Shown here: positions 16,361 to 25,587 of the stretch, in pieces
Layout of the letters: each line of letters opens with the position of its first letter
Numbering within the stretch: the first letter of the stretch is position 1
Assembly: GCA_900552565.1 (NCBI GenBank)
Contig: USAK01000014.1
Span: 1 to 40,673 of the forward strand
Direction of reading: 5' to 3'
Origin: an uncultured Selenomonas sp.
GTDB lineage: Bacteria; Bacillota; Negativicutes; Selenomonadales; Selenomonadaceae
DNA: 40,673 bases
Translations under genes and position numbers: made by a program
Notes under the pieces: model-generated
Seen by the model: the letters and a program-made list of their open reading frames with translations, nothing else
What the model was told of the DNA's origin: nothing
Database searches by the model: none

Positions 16361-17356
16361 TCAGCGCTTGAGGCCATTGCCCGTCAGCGGGATGACGACC
16401 TTGTAGTTATCCGGTTTGCCGTGTTCAAAGTACTGCTCCGCACCGGCAAGAGCCGCCGCCGACGTCATCTCGACGTAAATGCCATGGTGGCTGAGCTCCT
16501 TCTGCGCCTTGAGGATATCCTTATCCTGTACCGTGATGACATCCCCGCCCGAATCCTTGATGGCCTGCAGCATTTCCTTCATCCGGCGCGGCTTCGTGAT
16601 GCGGATAGCCTCCGCGATGGTCGCGCGCTTCGGCGAAGCCGGTACCTCATGGAACGCCTCGTAAAGCGGTGCACATTTCGACGACTGCACGGCGACAAAA
16701 TGCGGCAGACGGCCGATTTCCATGAAGCCGAGGAACAAACCGATGAGCATCGTGCCATTGCCGACCGGCATAAAGATGTAATCCGGCACATGATGATTCA
16801 GCTGGTTGTAAAGCTCATGCGCCATCGACTTGATGCCCTCAAAGAACAAGGGGTTGTAGACATGCGAAGCATAATAAGCGTCGCCGAGGTTCTGCTTGAC
16901 CGCCGCGCAGGCCTTCATGCGGCCATTGGCGACCTTGACGATTTTCGCGCCGTACGCCTCAATCTGCTTGACTTTCTCCTGCGAGATATCATCCGGCACA
17001 TAGACCGTGCAGTCCATGCCCGCAACCGCCGCATACGCAGCAATCGAAGCCCCCGCATTGCCCGACGAATCGAGCGCAATCTTCTTGATGCCGAGATGAT
17101 GCAGTTCATTGATGAGGCTGCACGCCCCGCGGTCCTTAAAAGACCCCGTCGGCAAAAGGTGCTCCATCTTGAGTAAAAAGTCCAGCTTGCCTGCCCGATA
17201 TGGCAGCAGCGGCGTTACAAACTCCCCCAGGGTAATCTCTTTTGTCCCCTCTTCCTGCGGATCCTTGTGCAGACGGAACATGCCGCCGCACTCACATTTG
17301 TACGAATGCGTATTTAATGGATACTCTTTCTTGCAGGCTTCACAATAGAAGTACAT
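16361..17356 (-). CDS. Threonine synthase-like PLP-dependent enzyme
   Basis: 331 residues of fold-type II PLP enzymes. A small N-terminal zinc ribbon (CEAC near residue 5, CECGG near 21) is followed by the PLP-binding Lys74 in PTGSFKDRGA, the SSGNAGASIAAYAA loop and a glycine-rich PVGNGTMLIGL phosphate loop. Threonine synthases of the archaeal/plant-like class have this order and convert O-phosphohomoserine to threonine. The Cys-rich N-terminus and short length fit that class, but related ammonia-lyases are possible, so I give no symbol. It overlaps the downstream ppx open frame by a base. Confidence 0.8.
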   Translation of the reverse strand: MYFYCEACKKEYPLNTHSYKCECGGMFRLHKDPQEEGTKEITLGEFVTPLLPYRAGKLDFLLKMEHLLPTGSFKDRGACSLINELHHLGIKKIALDSSGNAGASIAAYAAVAGMDCTVYVPDDISQEKVKQIEAYGAKIVKVANGRMKACAAVKQNLGDAYYASHVYNPLFFEGIKSMAHELYNQLNHHVPDYIFMPVGNGTMLIGLFLGFMEIGRLPHFVAVQSSKCAPLYEAFHEVPASPKRATIAEAIRITKPRRMKEMLQAIKDSGGDVITVQDKDILKAQKELSHHGIYVEMTSAAALAGAEQYFEHGKPDNYKVVIPLTGNGLKR

Positions 17357-17495
17357 CTAAATCGTCCCCTTCCTCAGACCAGCGTCCCTCAGGCGCTGCT
17401 GGCCGCAAATGGCCAGACGAGTTCTTTCTTAAAGAATTCGTCATCTGCCAGCCGTTCCCCTCTATCGGGACAAGAAAATTTCTACAAAATGTTTG
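17357..17495. other. Intergenic DNA without recognised features
   Basis: This is the upstream region of the threonine synthase-like gene, on whose strand GGAAGGGG provides the ribosome binding site. I see no gene or convincing hairpin before the small RNA promoter at 17496. Confidence 0.4.
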
Positions 17496-17524
17496 TTGAA
17501 ATCTCCCCCTATTTGTTGTAATAT
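17496..17524 (+). promoter_or_regulatory. Promoter of the 17.5-kb small RNA
   Basis: TTGAAA (17496-17501), a 17-base spacer and TAATAT (17519-17524), with no ORF downstream. Confidence 0.6.
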
Positions 17525-17530
17525 ATCTAT

Positions 17531-17620
17531 GGGAGACCTACTACATCTAGTATGTGGTAGGTGGCAGAAGGTATAGAGGCGACAAAAGCGGGAACGTTCG
17601 GTAGTTCCCGCTTTTGTATT
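17531..17620 (+). ncRNA. Putative small RNA with two hairpins
   Basis: Starting just after a good promoter, ACCTACTACAT and ATGTGGTAGGT form an 11-bp stem (one G-U pair) with a CTAGT loop. A roughly 20-base linker follows, then a 14-bp terminator stem, ACAAAAGCGGGAAC/GTTCCCGCTTTTGT, with a T-rich tail. No start codon with a plausible frame lies inside. The layout (hairpin, about 20-base linker, terminator) matches the small RNA at 7122-7215, which resembles a type I antitoxin. It could equally be an independent regulatory RNA; no known family was recognised. Confidence 0.5.
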
Positions 17621-17636
17621 ACAACGGGCAGCGATG

Positions 17637-17686
17637 CACAGTCATCTCTGTCCGTTGTTTATCTTTATTTACCGAAGATGACTGTG
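17637..17686. repeat. 11-bp inverted repeat with a 28-base loop
   Basis: CACAGTCATCT (17637-17647) and AGATGACTGTG (17676-17686) are exact reverse complements. Each arm, read outward, gives ATG ACT GTG. They lie between the small RNA and the prepilin peptidase promoter. The function is unknown. Confidence 0.5.
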
Positions 17687-17777
17687 TATCTGATGCTAGA
17701 TTTCAGCAGAGATTTATTACAATATATTCTTGCTAAACGAAGTATATCCTATTTAACATCATTTTGTTTTAGAAATT

Positions 17778-17806
17778 TTGACGATTTCCCATGTTTTTGC
17801 TAGGAT
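17778..17806 (+). promoter_or_regulatory. Promoter of the prepilin peptidase gene
   Basis: TTGACG (17778-17783), a 17-base spacer and TAGGAT (17801-17806), about 40 bp before the ATG. Confidence 0.6.
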
Positions 17807-17848
17807 AAGGAAAGAATCATTTTAGGGGTAATTTAAGGGGGTTTTATT

Positions 17849-18493
17849 ATGCTTACCGTAATGAACTGCCTTTTGTCGATTTTACTGGCTGTGGGCGGCG
17901 GACTGCTTGGCAGCCGCTGGATTGCAGCATCGTATCAAAGCGCGGCAGAAGGCGTACTGAGTTTCCCAGAACGCAGAGAAGAACAGGCGAAAAAACGGCC
18001 GCTGCGCCTTGCTATGGGCCTCGGTTTTCTCTTCTGCTTCACGCTGCTGACGCTCCATTCCATGCACCCGCTGCGCATCGCCTTTCTCATGGTCTTCCAG
18101 TATTTCATGCTGCTCTACACCTGGACCGACCTCGAGCAGCGCGTGATTTTTGACAAGATGCTGATTCCCTTCGTTCTCATCGGACTCGTGTCCATCCCGC
18201 TGCTTGACCGCGTCCTCACCGACCATCTGCTGGCCGCCGCGGTCGGCAGTGCCGTCTTCCTCGCCCTGGCCGTCCTCACGCACGGCGGCATCGGCGGCGG
18301 CGACGTCAAACTCATCGCCGCCCTCGGCATATGGCTTGGCTCCGACATGCTCATGACCGTCGTCATCGCCGGCATCGTCATGGGCGGGCTCGCCGCCTTG
18401 CTTCTCCTCGCCACCGGCAAACGCAAAAAAGGAGATTACTTCGCTTATGGCCCATATTTCACCATCAGCGCCCTGATATTCACACTGCTATAA
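17849..18493 (+). CDS. A24-family prepilin peptidase, peptidase domain only
   Basis: 214 residues with about six membrane helices. The two catalytic aspartates of the type IV prepilin peptidase family are visible: Asp94 in YTWTDLEQRVI and Asp152 in GIGGGDVKLIAALG (the GxGD motif). The classical enzyme (PilD) also has an N-terminal Cys-rich methyltransferase domain; the N-terminus here has no such Cys pairs, so this is the short form. It would cleave leader peptides of type IV pilins or pseudopilins at the inner membrane. No pilus genes lie in the window. AAGGGGG precedes the ATG, and a strong terminator follows. Confidence 0.85.
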   Translation: MLTVMNCLLSILLAVGGGLLGSRWIAASYQSAAEGVLSFPERREEQAKKRPLRLAMGLGFLFCFTLLTLHSMHPLRIAFLMVFQYFMLLYTWTDLEQRVIFDKMLIPFVLIGLVSIPLLDRVLTDHLLAAAVGSAVFLALAVLTHGGIGGGDVKLIAALGIWLGSDMLMTVVIAGIVMGGLAALLLLATGKRKKGDYFAYGPYFTISALIFTLL

Positions 18494-18511
18494 AACAAAT
18501 CACTCGCACGC

Positions 18512-18547
18512 AAAAAAGAGGCTGCTCCGAAGAGCAGCCTCTTTTTT
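18512..18547. terminator. Bidirectional terminator
   Basis: AAAAAAGAGGCTGCTC and its exact complement flank a CGAA loop. It ends the prepilin peptidase gene on the plus strand and could end a minus-strand transcript running through the 18.57-18.76 kb element. Confidence 0.85.
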
Positions 18548-18573
18548 ATTTACTTAATGGCACGCATTATCTA

Positions 18574-18762
18574 GGGCGGGGACCTATATTTCGCCTGCAG
18601 GAGGCGCAGCGTCCGCCCGCAGGGCTGGGGACCAGACGTCATTACCTAGGACAGCGCAGTGTAGGAACGCCGCGGCAGGCGGCGAACCCTCTAAATCCAA
18701 CGATTCCCGCCATGGCCCCCCATTCAGCGGAGCCGCCGAAGCCGAAATACAGGTCCCCGCCC
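18574..18762. repeat. GC-rich structured element with 20-bp terminal inverted repeats
   Basis: GGGCGGGGACCTATATTTCG (18574-18593) is the reverse complement of 18743-18762 at 19 of 20 positions. Inside are several small hairpins (CGCCT/AGGCG, GCCC/GGGC, CGCCG/CGGCG) separated by single-stranded stretches, the shape of a multibranched RNA. The 5' GGGGACC is repeated at 18627-18633, so the 3' GGTCCCC could pair with either copy. On the minus strand the element is followed by the terminator at 18512-18547. No ORF on either strand looks real. It may be a structured RNA or a small dispersed repeat; no family was recognised. Confidence 0.5.
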
Positions 18763-18777
18763 CTTCCACGATATGCG

Positions 18778-19641
18778 TCAGCGTACGCGCATCTCACGGG
18801 CCTGTTCGCGCAGGCGGGCAATGCGGTCGGCCGTATCCGGATGGGTGCTGAAGAGCTTCATGAGAGCCTTGCCCGTGCCCTCAAACGGATTGACGATATA
18901 CATATTGGCCGTGGCCGGCTTAGCCTCTGGCAGCGGGGCCGAATGCGTCACGTAGTACTCGATTTTCTCGAGGGCATCCGCAAGGTAATTCGGGTTGCCG
19001 CAGAGGGCGCCGCCGTCTTTATCGGCCTCGTACTCGCGCGAACGCGAGATGGCCATCTGGATGATGCTGGCCGCGAGCGGGGCGAGGAGCATCATGGCAA
19101 CAGCAGCAATCGGGTTGACGCCGTCGTCATCGTCGCTCGAACCGCCGAAGAACATGAAGAACTGGGCGGCGTAGGAGATGACCGTGGCCATCATCGAGGC
19201 AATCGTCGACGTCAGGATGTCGCGGTTCTTGACATGGGAGAGCTCGTGACTAAGAACGCCGGCGAGCTCATCATAGCTCAGCACGCGCATGATGCCCGTC
19301 GTGACAGCAACAGCGGCATGCGAAGGGCTGCGGCCCGTCGCAAAGGCATTCGGCTCATCCGCATCGATGATGCAGACCTTCGGCATCGGCAGATTGTCGC
19401 GCTGGGCAAGATTCTCGATAAGGCCGTAGAGCTGCGGCGCTTCGTCGCGCGTGACTTCCTGCGCGCCGCTCCATTTGAGGACGAGTGAATCGCTGCACCA
19501 ATAGCTGAAGGCATTCATAGCCAAAGCAAAGAACAGCATGACGGTCAGGCCCGTGCGGCCGCCGACGAGTCCGCCAATCAGCATCATGATGACGGCCATG
19601 AGCACCATGAGCATCACGGTTTTGATATTATTCATATTCAT
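18778..19641 (-). CDS. htpX: Membrane zinc metalloprotease HtpX
   Basis: 287 residues of the M48B family, which degrades misfolded membrane proteins. Two N-terminal membrane helices precede the catalytic domain facing the cytoplasm. The zinc site is HELSH (His132, Glu133, His136) with the third ligand Glu in SREYEADKDG. Another pair of hydrophobic segments lies between, interrupted by a GGSSDDDDG loop. AGGAGGG precedes the ATG, although a second ATG six bases on is possible. It is 35 bp downstream of the TerC gene and may share its transcript, placing it too under the Mn2+ riboswitch. Confidence 0.95.
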   Translation of the reverse strand: MNMNNIKTVMLMVLMAVIMMLIGGLVGGRTGLTVMLFFALAMNAFSYWCSDSLVLKWSGAQEVTRDEAPQLYGLIENLAQRDNLPMPKVCIIDADEPNAFATGRSPSHAAVAVTTGIMRVLSYDELAGVLSHELSHVKNRDILTSTIASMMATVISYAAQFFMFFGGSSDDDDGVNPIAAVAMMLLAPLAASIIQMAISRSREYEADKDGGALCGNPNYLADALEKIEYYVTHSAPLPEAKPATANMYIVNPFEGTGKALMKLFSTHPDTADRIARLREQAREMRVR

Positions 19642-19676
19642 GATAATCCCTCCTAAGGATATCTTTGACGTATTCT

Positions 19677-20390
19677 TTATCCATTTGACCGCTGTTCCCG
19701 GCTGCGGTTGATGAGATAGCCGATACCGAGCACGAGCAGGACAAAAGCAGCTTTTATCTCTAAGGCATAGGGAGCAAGATAGGCGCCCAGCGCGGGGTCC
19801 TCAGTCATGAGCTCGCCGGCCGTCCAGCCGAGAATGCCGGCACCGAGGTAGATGAGGGCAGGCACCTTGAGCATGATCATGAGGAAAATCTGCGCGCCGA
19901 ACAGCACAATCGGGATGGAAATCATCAGGCCGCAGATAATGAGGCTCCACTTGCCCTGCGGCACCGTATTAGCGACGCCGGCCAGCGAGAGGATATTATC
20001 GATGCTCATGATGAAGTCGGCCACGAGAATCGTACGTACGGCTGCGCCAAACGTCGTCGGTTGACTGCCGCCGTCCTCGACGCGCCCGTCATTGCGGTCG
20101 GTCACAAGCTTCAGCGCGATGAAGACGAGGGCCGCGCCGCCCACGAACTCGACGTAAGGCGAAGCGAGCAGGCCCGTCGCGAATAATGTGCAGACGATGC
20201 GGACAAACACGGCACCGAGGCCGCCGACGATGATGGCCCTGCGGCGCAGCTCGTGGGGCAGGTTCTTGCAGGCCAGCGCAATCATGATGGCGTTATCGCC
20301 CGAAAGCAGCAGGTCGAGGAGTAGTATGCCCGAAAGTGCGGCAAACCACTCCGGCGAGAACATCCCCGCAAAGAAATTTTCCAATTCCAT
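19677..20390 (-). CDS. TerC-family integral membrane protein, probable Mn2+ exporter
   Basis: 237 residues with seven or so membrane helices. The family-typical acidic intramembrane motifs are present: LLDLLLSGDNAIMIALACKN near the N-terminus and VADFIMSIDNILSLAGVAN near the middle. TerC proteins of the YkoY/YceF/MeeF group export manganese, partly to metallate secreted enzymes. The gene is preceded by a yybP-ykoY riboswitch (20455-20590), which in other bacteria responds to Mn2+, so the metal assignment is much stronger here than from sequence alone. GGGAGTGA precedes the ATG. htpX follows at 35 bp. Confidence 0.9.
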   Translation of the reverse strand: MELENFFAGMFSPEWFAALSGILLLDLLLSGDNAIMIALACKNLPHELRRRAIIVGGLGAVFVRIVCTLFATGLLASPYVEFVGGAALVFIALKLVTDRNDGRVEDGGSQPTTFGAAVRTILVADFIMSIDNILSLAGVANTVPQGKWSLIICGLMISIPIVLFGAQIFLMIMLKVPALIYLGAGILGWTAGELMTEDPALGAYLAPYALEIKAAFVLLVLGIGYLINRSREQRSNG

Positions 20391-20454
20391 TCACTCCCTA
20401 AAATCCCTCATATTCCCTGAATATCTTCTCTGGGCTTAATTTCTACAAGATATA

Positions 20455-20590
20455 CGAAAAACCCTGCCCGAACTCTGCGCGATGCATGTGCATCTACCGC
20501 AGGCTGGGCAGGGTCTTGCTTGCTTGCGCCGGCCGTACCGGGATTGCTCCGTACTGACGATACTAGCCGTTCAGCTACTCCCCCTGTGGA
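20455..20590 (-). ncRNA. yybP-ykoY manganese riboswitch with terminator
   Basis: On the minus strand the leader contains GGGGGAGTAGCTGAACGG, the hallmark loop of the yybP-ykoY aptamer, then GTCAGTACGGAG and CCGGTACGGCCGGCGC for the second arm. An expression platform follows, ACCCTGCCC (20506-20514) pairing with GGGCAGGGT (20461-20469) before T5. In the known class Mn2+ binding favours read-through, so high manganese would turn the TerC gene on. The loop of the terminator carries a further hairpin, GATGCATGTGCATC. The identification is from motif recognition, not a covariance search. Confidence 0.88.
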
Positions 20591-20614
20591 AGTATCTACG
20601 TATCTTGTAAGCTC

Positions 20615-20643
20615 AATATAGCACAAATCCGTGCATTTGACAA
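20615..20643 (-). promoter_or_regulatory. Promoter of the riboswitch-terC transcript
   Basis: TTGTCA (20638-20643), a 17-base spacer and TATATT (20615-20620) on the minus strand, immediately after gyrB and about 20 bp before the aptamer. Confidence 0.75.
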
Positions 20644-20659
20644 GCAAAAAGTCAAAAAA

Positions 20660-23010
<2,351 letters not shown>

Positions 23011-23055
23011 ATCAAATCATCCTTTCTGACGTTCCGGCCCATTTTTTTGGCCGTA

Positions 23056-24072
23056 CTAGCCGCCCTGACTATCATCCTGTTGATTTTCCTGATTTTTTTT
23101 GCCGTACTGGCGCTTTTTTGCATGGCGCAGCGGAATGACTTCATAGCGCTTAGGCATCTTGAAATCCGGCGGCCAGTACATATTGAAACGCAGCTCGTAA
23201 AGGGCGCGGTTGATGGCATCCTCCGTAAGATGCTCCGGCGGCAGGCAGCGGTAGAGCATGACAAGAGTCTTTGCCTCCATGCTCTGGCGGTCGTTTACAG
23301 CAACTTTCGATGCCTGCAGCTGTACGAGGGCAGCCCTCTGCTCATTGAGGAGGCGCGGCGTGCACTCGGGCACATACTCCTTGACCTCTTTGTAGCGGGC
23401 CCAGGGGATATCGCGCAGGACGGTACGGATTTGTTCCCTGATTTTTTCCTGCCGCTGGCTCTCGCAGCGATGACATATCTCAGTCTCCGGAGGGCAGAGG
23501 CTGCCGCACACGGCACAGGGATGCCAGCCCTTCGCTGCCTTGAACTTGTTCATCTGCCGGTTCTTGCGGTAGAGCTCACGTATCTTCAGGGCCAGGTCTT
23601 CATCTTCGATTCCCCGGCTCAGTTTCTTTGCAGCGCTGAGCTCCGCCGGCGTCAAGGGCATTTTCGCCCGCTCGCGTCCGACATGGATTTCCGGCTTTTC
23701 GGGAGGAGCTGCCTTTTTTTCATCCTCCGGCGCTTTGACATCGCCCTCTTCATCCTGTTCGTCCCAGGGCTGGGAAAGCTTGATGTCCTTAATCATCTTC
23801 GTGCCGGCATAATTATTGACCTGCTGGATAATCTGCGGCATGCGGAAACGTGTCTCGCTGCCCCAGACAGAATCACGGCAGTAGACGTAAAGAGTCTGCC
23901 GGCGGATGCGCAGGGCCTTGACATTTCTGGCATATACCTCGCCGACGATGTCAGCCCAGTGCCAGAGCACCCAATGCTGATAATACTCTCTTTCCTGTTT
24001 GGAGCCGAGCTCATGGATGGCCTTAGGGATGATGCTGACCACCTTCTCAAGCCCCGGTGTGCGTTTTGCCAT
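23056..24072 (-). CDS. dciA: DUF721/DciA-like protein with zinc ribbon and C-terminal extension
   Basis: About 338 residues, two to three times the size of a minimal DciA (around 100-150). The N-terminal 100 residues carry the DUF721 domain (LWHWADIVGEVYARNVKALR, then LYVYCRDSVWGSETRFRMPQII). DciA proteins help load the DnaB helicase in bacteria that lack DnaC or DnaI. A charged Pro/Glu linker follows, then a CxxC pair, CAVCGSLCPPETEICHRCES, which could bind zinc, and a basic tail. I start at ATG 24070-24072, with GGGAGGTG five bases upstream. Its place between recF and remB fits a role in replication. Confidence 0.8.
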   Translation of the reverse strand: MAKRTPGLEKVVSIIPKAIHELGSKQEREYYQHWVLWHWADIVGEVYARNVKALRIRRQTLYVYCRDSVWGSETRFRMPQIIQQVNNYAGTKMIKDIKLSQPWDEQDEEGDVKAPEDEKKAAPPEKPEIHVGRERAKMPLTPAELSAAKKLSRGIEDEDLALKIRELYRKNRQMNKFKAAKGWHPCAVCGSLCPPETEICHRCESQRQEKIREQIRTVLRDIPWARYKEVKEYVPECTPRLLNEQRAALVQLQASKVAVNDRQSMEAKTLVMLYRCLPPEHLTEDAINRALYELRFNMYWPPDFKMPKRYEVIPLRHAKKRQYGKKNQENQQDDSQGG

Positions 24073-24107
24073 CAGTCCACCTCCCAAGCGGGGAAGAAAA
24101 TCCTATC

Positions 24108-25217
24108 TCAGAGGATACGGCCATTCCTGACCTGATAATACGTTCCCATGTGTTCGTTCGGGAAATAAGCCGCGTCCGTCGCCGTAATGAGCGTCTGGAT
24201 ACGCTCTTTCCGGATAAACTGCAGCAGCTGCTGCCTGCGCTTGACGTCGAGTTCACTCATGACATCGTCCAGGAGCAGGATGGGGTATTCCCCCGTCTCG
24301 GAGCGCAGAAATTCCAGTTCCGCCAGTTTCAGGGAGAGCACGCCTGTGCGCTGCTGTCCCTGTGAGCCAAACGTGCGCAGATTGATGCCATTGACCGTCA
24401 ATACGAGGTCATCATGATGAGGTCCATAGCTTGTCGAACCGCGCAGGATGTCCGTTTCCTGAGATTTCCTCAGTATTTCATTATACCATGAAGCAAACGT
24501 TTTTGTCATGTCCCCGCTTTTCTGCGGCTCCCAGCCGTGAATGTCATAAGAGACTGTCAGATTCTCCTGGTCGCTTGAGATACGCCGCTGCATGAGATTC
24601 GCGAGCATGTTGAGCTTGCGCACGGCTTCAAGGCGCTTCGCGACAATCTTCTGCGCGCTTTTGACGAGCTGGACATCCCAGAGCTCCAGCATAGAAGCAT
24701 CGCCCCGTCTTTCACGGATGCGTTTCAAGAGGGAATTGCGCTGGCTCAGGATGCGGTTGAATTCGACGATTTCATGGTAATAGGCAGGGCTTGCCTGCGA
24801 AATCTCCCCATCGAGGAAACGCCGGCGGCCTGCCGGCGCTCCCTTGATGAGGAACAGGTCCTCAGGAGAAAACAGCACAGTGTTGAGGCTGCCAATGAGT
24901 TCTTTGAGGCGGATGGGATGCTCATTGAGGAGAATGCGGCGCCGTTTCGTGCGGCTGAAATGGAATTCCAGATGATTCGTCACACCGCGCCGGTCAAAAT
25001 CAATGATGACCGCCCCCTGTTCGGCTTGCCAGAAGATGAGCTCCGCATCCTGATGCGTGCGGTGGGAATGGCCGAGCGAGGCATAGTAGATGGCTTCGAT
25101 GATATTCGTCTTGCCCTGAGCATTCGGGCCGAGGAAAATGTTGATGCCCGGCTGCAGTGTCAGGTCAAGCTCATTATAGTTCCGATAATTTCTGAGCTTT
25201 AAAAAGCGAACATACAT
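24108..25217 (-). CDS. recF: DNA recombination and replication protein RecF
   Basis: 369 residues of the SMC-like ABC ATPase family, which helps load RecA at gapped DNA and supports restart of stalled forks. The Walker A is LGPNAQGKTNIIEA (residues 29-42). The signature and Walker B near the C-terminus are LSLKLAELEFL and ILLLDDVMSELD. It starts 7 bp after the S4-domain gene and ends 35 bp before the DciA-like gene. Length and order are normal. Confidence 0.96.
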   Translation of the reverse strand: MYVRFLKLRNYRNYNELDLTLQPGINIFLGPNAQGKTNIIEAIYYASLGHSHRTHQDAELIFWQAEQGAVIIDFDRRGVTNHLEFHFSRTKRRRILLNEHPIRLKELIGSLNTVLFSPEDLFLIKGAPAGRRRFLDGEISQASPAYYHEIVEFNRILSQRNSLLKRIRERRGDASMLELWDVQLVKSAQKIVAKRLEAVRKLNMLANLMQRRISSDQENLTVSYDIHGWEPQKSGDMTKTFASWYNEILRKSQETDILRGSTSYGPHHDDLVLTVNGINLRTFGSQGQQRTGVLSLKLAELEFLRSETGEYPILLLDDVMSELDVKRRQQLLQFIRKERIQTLITATDAAYFPNEHMGTYYQVRNGRIL

Positions 25218-25224
25218 TCAATTT

Positions 25225-25452
25225 TCAGCCTTTCTTATGCGTGACCTTCCAGGCACCGAGCCCCTCGACTTCGACGATATCCCCGTCATGAAGTTTGCGG
25301 CGGCGGGCCGATTCGACCTCGCCGTTGCGCTTGATGCGGCGTTCGGCAATCAGGGCCTTCGTTTCTCCGCAGGAAGCGAGAACACCGGCCCATTTGAGGA
25401 ACTGGTCGAGCTGGATTTCTTCGGTGTCAATGGCGACTTCTTCAATGTTCAT
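25225..25452 (-). CDS. yaaA: S4-domain RNA-binding protein (YaaA near RecF)
   Basis: 75 residues made almost entirely of one S4 RNA-binding domain: QLDQFLKWAGVLASCGETKA, then AERRIKRNGEVESARRRKLHDGDIVEV. Proteins of this type sit between dnaN and recF in most Firmicutes and associate with ribosomes. AGAAAGGAATTAT precedes the ATG. The ligand is unknown. Confidence 0.9.
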   Translation of the reverse strand: MNIEEVAIDTEEIQLDQFLKWAGVLASCGETKALIAERRIKRNGEVESARRRKLHDGDIVEVEGLGAWKVTHKKG

Positions 25453-25517
25453 GATAATTCCTTTCTGCTGTCTGTGGCCAGATGAATGTATCGCAAAAGC
25501 GTAAAAATGTGTATAAG

Positions 25518-25548
25518 CAAGCCCCGGCAGGAAATTTGCCGGAGCTTG
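25518..25548 (-). terminator. Hairpin between dnaN and the S4-domain gene
   Basis: AAGC-CCGGCA pairs with TGCCGG-GCTT (one mismatch) in the 135-bp gap. No T-run follows, so it may be a weak terminator or an RNA-processing hairpin within the operon. Confidence 0.4.
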
Positions 25549-25587
25549 TGTGGAAAAGTCAAACTGAAATATGGGATGATGTCAAGA

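Noticed and set aside
17561..17803. 80-residue ORF starting at GTG 17561
   Set aside because: It begins inside the small RNA and runs through its terminator hairpin; no family signal.
18574..18762. Calling the GC-rich element a known RNA such as 6S or SRP RNA
   Set aside because: Length is near that of 6S RNA, but the uninterrupted 20-bp closing stem and multibranched interior do not match what I remember of 6S, and the SRP core motif is absent.
18331..19488. 385-residue plus-strand ORF overlapping the prepilin peptidase end, the GC-rich element and htpX
   Set aside because: It crosses a strong terminator and lies antisense to htpX. The composition is Arg/His-rich without family signals.
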